Source: Frateuria_A sp049727805
GTDB taxonomy: Bacteria > Pseudomonadota > Gammaproteobacteria > Xanthomonadales > Rhodanobacteraceae
Assembly: GCF_049727805.1 (NCBI RefSeq)
Contig: NZ_JBCNYA010000001.1
Span: forward strand, 62,001-126,000
Reading direction: 5' to 3'
DNA length: 64,000 bases
In this document: piece by piece, positions 60,722-64,000 of the stretch
Position numbering within the stretch: position 1 is the stretch's first letter
How the letters are laid out: every line of letters starts with the position of its first letter
Made by a program: the position numbers and the translations under genes
The notes under the pieces: generated by a model
Database searches by the model: none
Seen by the model: the letters and a program-made list of their open reading frames with translations, nothing else
Told to the model about the DNA's origin: nothing

Positions 60722-61755
60722 GGATGAACCTTGTCGATGACGATCCGTATCGGGCCGGCATGATTCACCTCGACCACGCCGGCATCACCTTCCAAGTCGC
60801 CGGGTTGCGCGATCGCCTGGCCGCTGGCGCTGATGCGCGCACCGACGAAGACCTTGGCGGCGGAAGATAGCTTGAACTGCGGCGCCATCGCCATGGCGTC
60901 GGTGAGCGTGACCGTAGCCGGCAGCTGCGAGGCTTCCAGGCGCGCCACCGCCAGCGGCATCGGCGGCCCCTGTTCGGCACGCGCGTAGACGAACAGGGCG
61001 GCCCCGGGCTTGAGCTTGTCGCGCAGCGAGGGAGCGAGTTCGACCTGCACCGTCAGGCGCGGGCCCTGGGCATCGGCGGCCGCCGATGGGCTTGGCTTGC
61101 CGCCGGCCCGTGCCTCGGCGACGGCGATCTGCTCGGTCACTGCCTTGGCCACGTTGGAGCCAGGATCCAGCAGCGGCTGCAGGCGGCGCCATGTGGCCGC
61201 CGCGGCCGCGTAGTCGTCGTGCTGGAACCGGCTGATGCCGAGCAGCCACAGGCCGCGCTGGTTGGCCGGATCGGCCTGCACGGCCTGTTCGAGCAACTCT
61301 ACCGCGCGGCCTTCGATGCGATGGTCGTCGCGCGCCATCGAGTCGGCTTCGGCCCAACCGACCATCGCCGTGCCGTTGCGGGGATCCAGCCGCAGCGCCT
61401 GGCCGTAGGCATCGCGCGCCTGCGCGTCCTGGTGCATCGCCGCCTCGGTCTGCGCGAGCAGCAGCCAGCCCTGCAGGTCGTCCGGCTGCTGTTTGAGATG
61501 ATCGCGCAGCTCGGCCACGGCCTGGTCGATGTCCATGCTCGGCTGCGCCGTCACGCCATTGAGCGCCACCGGCGTGCCGACCAGCAGGTAGATCCCGCCG
61601 GCGGCCAGCGGAAGCACGAAGGCGACGACGAGGGCCAGCGCGAAGATGCCGGCGGAACGCCCCTCGCGACGGCCATGGCGTACCAGTGGCCAGAGCAGCA
61701 GGGCGAGCGCCGCCGCGATCATCGCGGCAGCGACCAGGTAGAACGCGAGCTTCAC
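60718..61755 (-). CDS. ccmI: cytochrome c biogenesis protein CcmI (CycH)
   Basis: A 345-residue protein of the cytochrome c maturation system I that delivers apocytochrome c to the haem ligation complex. Two N-terminal membrane helices (FYLVAAAMIAAALALLLWPLV and IFALALVVAFVLPLAAGGIYLLVG) flank a short cytoplasmic loop. TPR-type helical repeats run from about 85 to 215 (AVAELRDHLKQQPDDLQGWLLLAQTEAAMHQDAQARDAYGQALRLDPRNG...), and a beta-domain ends the protein. The GTG at 61755 overlaps the ccmH stop by GTGA. Confidence 0.9.
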   Translation of the reverse strand: MKLAFYLVAAAMIAAALALLLWPLVRHGRREGRSAGIFALALVVAFVLPLAAGGIYLLVGTPVALNGVTAQPSMDIDQAVAELRDHLKQQPDDLQGWLLLAQTEAAMHQDAQARDAYGQALRLDPRNGTAMVGWAEADSMARDDHRIEGRAVELLEQAVQADPANQRGLWLLGISRFQHDDYAAAAATWRRLQPLLDPGSNVAKAVTEQIAVAEARAGGKPSPSAAADAQGPRLTVQVELAPSLRDKLKPGAALFVYARAEQGPPMPLAVARLEASQLPATVTLTDAMAMAPQFKLSSAAKVFVGARISASGQAIAQPGDLEGDAGVVEVNHAGPIRIVIDKVHP

Positions 61756-62213
61756 CAATCGTCCCCTTGTTCGATCGTGGCGTTGTCGACCAGCCGGCTG
61801 TCGATGCGCGTGGCGCGGCCGCGCCTGCGGATGGTGACCAGTACCACCGCGGCGCCCATCAGCAGGAACAGGCCCGGGCCGAACCACAGCAGCCAGGTGG
61901 CGGGCTTTACCGGCGGGTCGTACAGCACGAAATCCGAATAGCGATCGACCAGGTACTGCTTGATCTCGTCGTCGCTCTTGCCCTGCTGCATCAGTCCGAA
62001 CACCTCGTGGCGCAGGTCGCGCGCCAGGTCGGCGTTGGAATCGGCGAGATTCTCGTTCTGGCAGACCAGGCAGCGCAGTTGCCGCGTGAGGTTCTGGAAG
62101 CGGACTTCCTGGGCGTGGTCCTTGAACGGCAGCGGGTCGATCGCCTGGGCGGCGACCGCGCCCGAAAGCACGACGAACACGGCCAGGAGCACTCGCAGGA
62201 GCGTCCGGTTCAT
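61752..62213 (-). CDS. ccmH: cytochrome c biogenesis protein CcmH
   Basis: A 153-residue thiol oxidoreductase subunit with an N-terminal signal/anchor (LLRVLLAVFVVLSGAVAAQA), the redox motif in RQLRCLVCQNENLADSNADLARDLR (Cys48 and Cys51), and a C-terminal membrane helix (WLLWFGPGLFLLMGAAVVLV). It keeps the haem-binding cysteines of apocytochrome c reduced in the periplasm. Starts inside the ccmG stop region (62210-62213 overlap). Confidence 0.95.
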   Translation of the reverse strand: MNRTLLRVLLAVFVVLSGAVAAQAIDPLPFKDHAQEVRFQNLTRQLRCLVCQNENLADSNADLARDLRHEVFGLMQQGKSDDEIKQYLVDRYSDFVLYDPPVKPATWLLWFGPGLFLLMGAAVVLVTIRRRGRATRIDSRLVDNATIEQGDDW

Positions 62214-62752
62214 GGCGCCTCCTGCTTCAGTTGCGCGATCAGCGGCCTGAGCTCGCGCTCGATGACCTCGGGCGTGAACGGACCGATGTGCTTGTAGCGG
62301 ATCACGCCCTTGGCATCGATCAGGAAGCTTTCCGGGGCGCCGTACACGCCGAAGTCGATCGCGGTGCGGCCGGGCTGGTCGGCGATCACCATGTCGTACG
62401 GGTTGCCGTGGCGCGCGAGCCACGCCTTGGCGTCCTCGGGCGCATCCTTGTAGTCGTAGCCGACCAGCGGCACGCCCAGCGTGCGGCCTTCGGCCATCAG
62501 CACCGGATGCTCTTCACCGCAGGCGATGCACCAGCTGGCGAACACGTTGACCAGGTAGGGCTTGCCCAGCATGGAAGCCTTGCTGACCGTCCTGGCGGGA
62601 TCGTCCAGCAGCGGCAGCACGAATTCAGGCGCCGGCTTGCCGATCAACGGCGAGGGGACCTCGCGCGGGTCGTGCCGGGTGTTCCACCAGATGCCGAAGC
62701 CAAACAGGCCGACCAGCAGCAGGAAGCCGATCAACGGCAGCGAACGGGTCAT
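62210..62752 (-). CDS. ccmG: thiol:disulfide interchange protein CcmG/DsbE
   Basis: A 180-residue thioredoxin-fold protein anchored by an N-terminal helix (SLPLIGFLLLVGLFGFGIWW). The active site is FASWCIACGEEHPVL (Cys75 and Cys78), the cis-Pro-type segment is GAPESFLID, and the family insert is present. It supplies electrons for cytochrome c maturation. The ATG overlaps the ccmF stop (ATGA) and the end overlaps ccmH, showing tight coupling. Confidence 0.95.
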   Translation of the reverse strand: MTRSLPLIGFLLLVGLFGFGIWWNTRHDPREVPSPLIGKPAPEFVLPLLDDPARTVSKASMLGKPYLVNVFASWCIACGEEHPVLMAEGRTLGVPLVGYDYKDAPEDAKAWLARHGNPYDMVIADQPGRTAIDFGVYGAPESFLIDAKGVIRYKHIGPFTPEVIERELRPLIAQLKQEAP

Positions 62753-64000
62753 GCGCGGGATTCCTTCACCGGCAGTACCGGCTCGACCGCTTCCCTGGCG
62801 GGCGCACGCCTGGCGCGGAAGCGCCGGTCGGCCGCGGCCACGAAGCCGCCCAGCATCATGAACAGGCCGCCGCCCCAGATCCAGCGCACGAACGGCTTGG
62901 CGTAGAGACGCAGCGCCCAGGCGCCTTCGAGCCTGTTCGGGTCCATCGGCTCGCCGAGGGCCACGTAGAGGTCGCGGGTGACGCCGGGGTCGATCGCCGA
63001 CTCGGTCTGCACCTGGCCGCGCGGATAAGTGCGTTTCTGCGGGTGCATCACATCGATGGTCTTGCCGTCCTTGAGCACGGTGACGGTGCCCTGTTCGGCA
63101 TGCCAGTTGGGACCGCGCGTGGCTTTCACGCCGTCGAAGCGGAAGGTGTAGGCACCCACGGTCTGCGTGTCGCCGGGCGCCATGCGCACGTCGCGGGTGA
63201 CGCTCAGCGATTCGGACAGCAGCACGCCGACCAGGAACACGCCCAGGCCGAAGTGCGCCAGCAGCATGCCGGCCATCTCGGCGGGGTAGCGCCGCCCGCG
63301 CGGCATTTCCCGCCAGCGCTTGTAGACGTAAAGCAGCGTGCCGATGCCGCACCACACCGCGGCGGCCACGCCGGCGATCGCCCGGGCCTGGCTCTGCACG
63401 AAGAACGCGGCCACGATCGCGCAGGCCACTGCGGCGATGGTCACGCGAACGAGGACACTCTTCAGCGGCGCCGGCTCGCTCTTGCCCCAGCGCAGGAACG
63501 GTCCGAACGGCAGCAGCAACACCACCGGCAGCATCAGCAGCGGGAACAGGAAGCCGAAGTAGGGCGGCCCAACGGAAATCTTGCCCAGATGCAGCGCATC
63601 GCCGATCAGCGGGAACAGCGTGCCCAGCAGCACCATCGCCGCGGCCACGGTGAACATCAGGTTGGCGACGAGGATCACCGTCTCGCGCGAGAGCAGACCG
63701 AATGCCTTGCCGCCGGCGACCTTCGGCGCGCGCACCGCGTACAGCAGCAGCGAGCCGCCGATCACGATCGCCAGGAACGCCAGAATGTAGAGACCGCGGC
63801 GCGGATCGGAGGCGAAGGCATGCACCGAGGTCAGCACGCCCGAGCGCACCAGGAAAGTACCCAGCAGCGAGAGCGAGAAGGCGAAGATCGACAAGAGGAT
63901 GGTCCAGGCGCGCAGCGAGCCGCGTTTCTCCGTCACCGCCTGCGCGTGGATCAGCGCCACGCCCACCAGCCAGGGCATGAAGCTGGCGTTCTCCACCGGA
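62749..64000 (-). CDS. ccmF: haem lyase subunit CcmF (N-terminal part beyond window)
   Basis: CcmF is the multi-helix membrane protein that attaches haem to apocytochrome c. The visible ~417 residues start within ENASFMPWLVGVALIHAQAVTEKRGSLRAWTILL and include FLVRSGVLTSVHAFASDPRRG, the conserved core of the haem-handling domain. Further membrane helices, the large periplasmic loop (LSESLSVTRDVRMAPGDTQTVGAYTFRF...MHPQKRTYPRGQVQTESAID) and a final helix (WIWGGGLFMMLGGFVAA) follow. About 230 N-terminal residues lie past the window edge. Confidence 0.95.
   Translation of the reverse strand, partial: PVENASFMPWLVGVALIHAQAVTEKRGSLRAWTILLSIFAFSLSLLGTFLVRSGVLTSVHAFASDPRRGLYILAFLAIVIGGSLLLYAVRAPKVAGGKAFGLLSRETVILVANLMFTVAAAMVLLGTLFPLIGDALHLGKISVGPPYFGFLFPLLMLPVVLLLPFGPFLRWGKSEPAPLKSVLVRVTIAAVACAIVAAFFVQSQARAIAGVAAAVWCGIGTLLYVYKRWREMPRGRRYPAEMAGMLLAHFGLGVFLVGVLLSESLSVTRDVRMAPGDTQTVGAYTFRFDGVKATRGPNWHAEQGTVTVLKDGKTIDVMHPQKRTYPRGQVQTESAIDPGVTRDLYVALGEPMDPNRLEGAWALRLYAKPFVRWIWGGGLFMMLGGFVAAADRRFRARRAPAREAVEPVLPVKESRA

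Overview
The window is GC-rich, gene-dense chromosomal DNA. It most likely comes from a gammaproteobacterium of the Xanthomonadales (Rhodanobacteraceae/Xanthomonadaceae type). This is inferred from the pyrD-murB pairing, a xylB-xylA-xylE-LacI block with a xyl-box-like operator, a TonB-receptor/tryptophan-halogenase/GH13/GH31 maltodextrin locus, a MetX-like serine O-succinyltransferase and REP-like palindromes. No plasmid, phage, insertion-sequence or CRISPR genes were recognised.

Layout. (1) 1-5280, minus strand: housekeeping genes (murB cut by the window edge, pyrD, methyltransferase, SDR, DUF4190 protein, ALDH7-type dehydrogenase). (2) 5281-8300: composite inverted repeat, tRNA-Arg(CCU), terminator, membrane-bound PQQ glucose dehydrogenase. 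(3) 8494-27451: xylose/xylan block. It holds a palindromic operator, xylB, xylA, xylE and a convergent LacI regulator. A tightly coupled run follows: GH67 alpha-glucuronidase, acetylesterase, GH43, GH3, GPH-type transporter, GH43, mutarotase. A second LacI regulator closes it. (4) 27509-51355: alpha-glucan/maltodextrin block with a periplasmic esterase, four GH13 enzymes, a GH31, a six-hairpin glycosidase, a sugar transporter, a LacI regulator, a large TonB-dependent receptor and a flavin-dependent halogenase-like protein. A beta-glucan-type GH3 with a different operator sits inside it. (5) 51486-58609: small charged protein, tRNA-Ala(CGC), RNase D, FGE-domain/TPR membrane protein, small protein plus stand-alone receiver, MASE1 sensor protein, and a secreted protein ending in eight Cys-containing tandem repeats. 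(6) 58766-64000, minus strand: tRNA-Leu(CAA), cysteine dioxygenase, serine/homoserine O-acyltransferase, and ccmI-ccmH-ccmG-ccmF (ccmF runs off the window).

How the parts work together. The xylan run should deacetylate and remove glucuronic acid and side chains from xylo-oligosaccharides, import the products, hydrolyse them to xylose, and feed xylose through XylA and XylB. In the alpha-glucan block, four near-identical asymmetric operators (TGAATACGTATGCA type) all face the gene they precede: the TonB receptor, the GH13_23 glucosidase, GH31 and the six-hairpin glycosidase operon. They define one local regulon, probably controlled by the LacI protein at 34231-35244. The most unusual items are the tandem-repeat secreted protein, the halogenase in a sugar locus, and the REP-like palindrome translated as the leader of the esterase.
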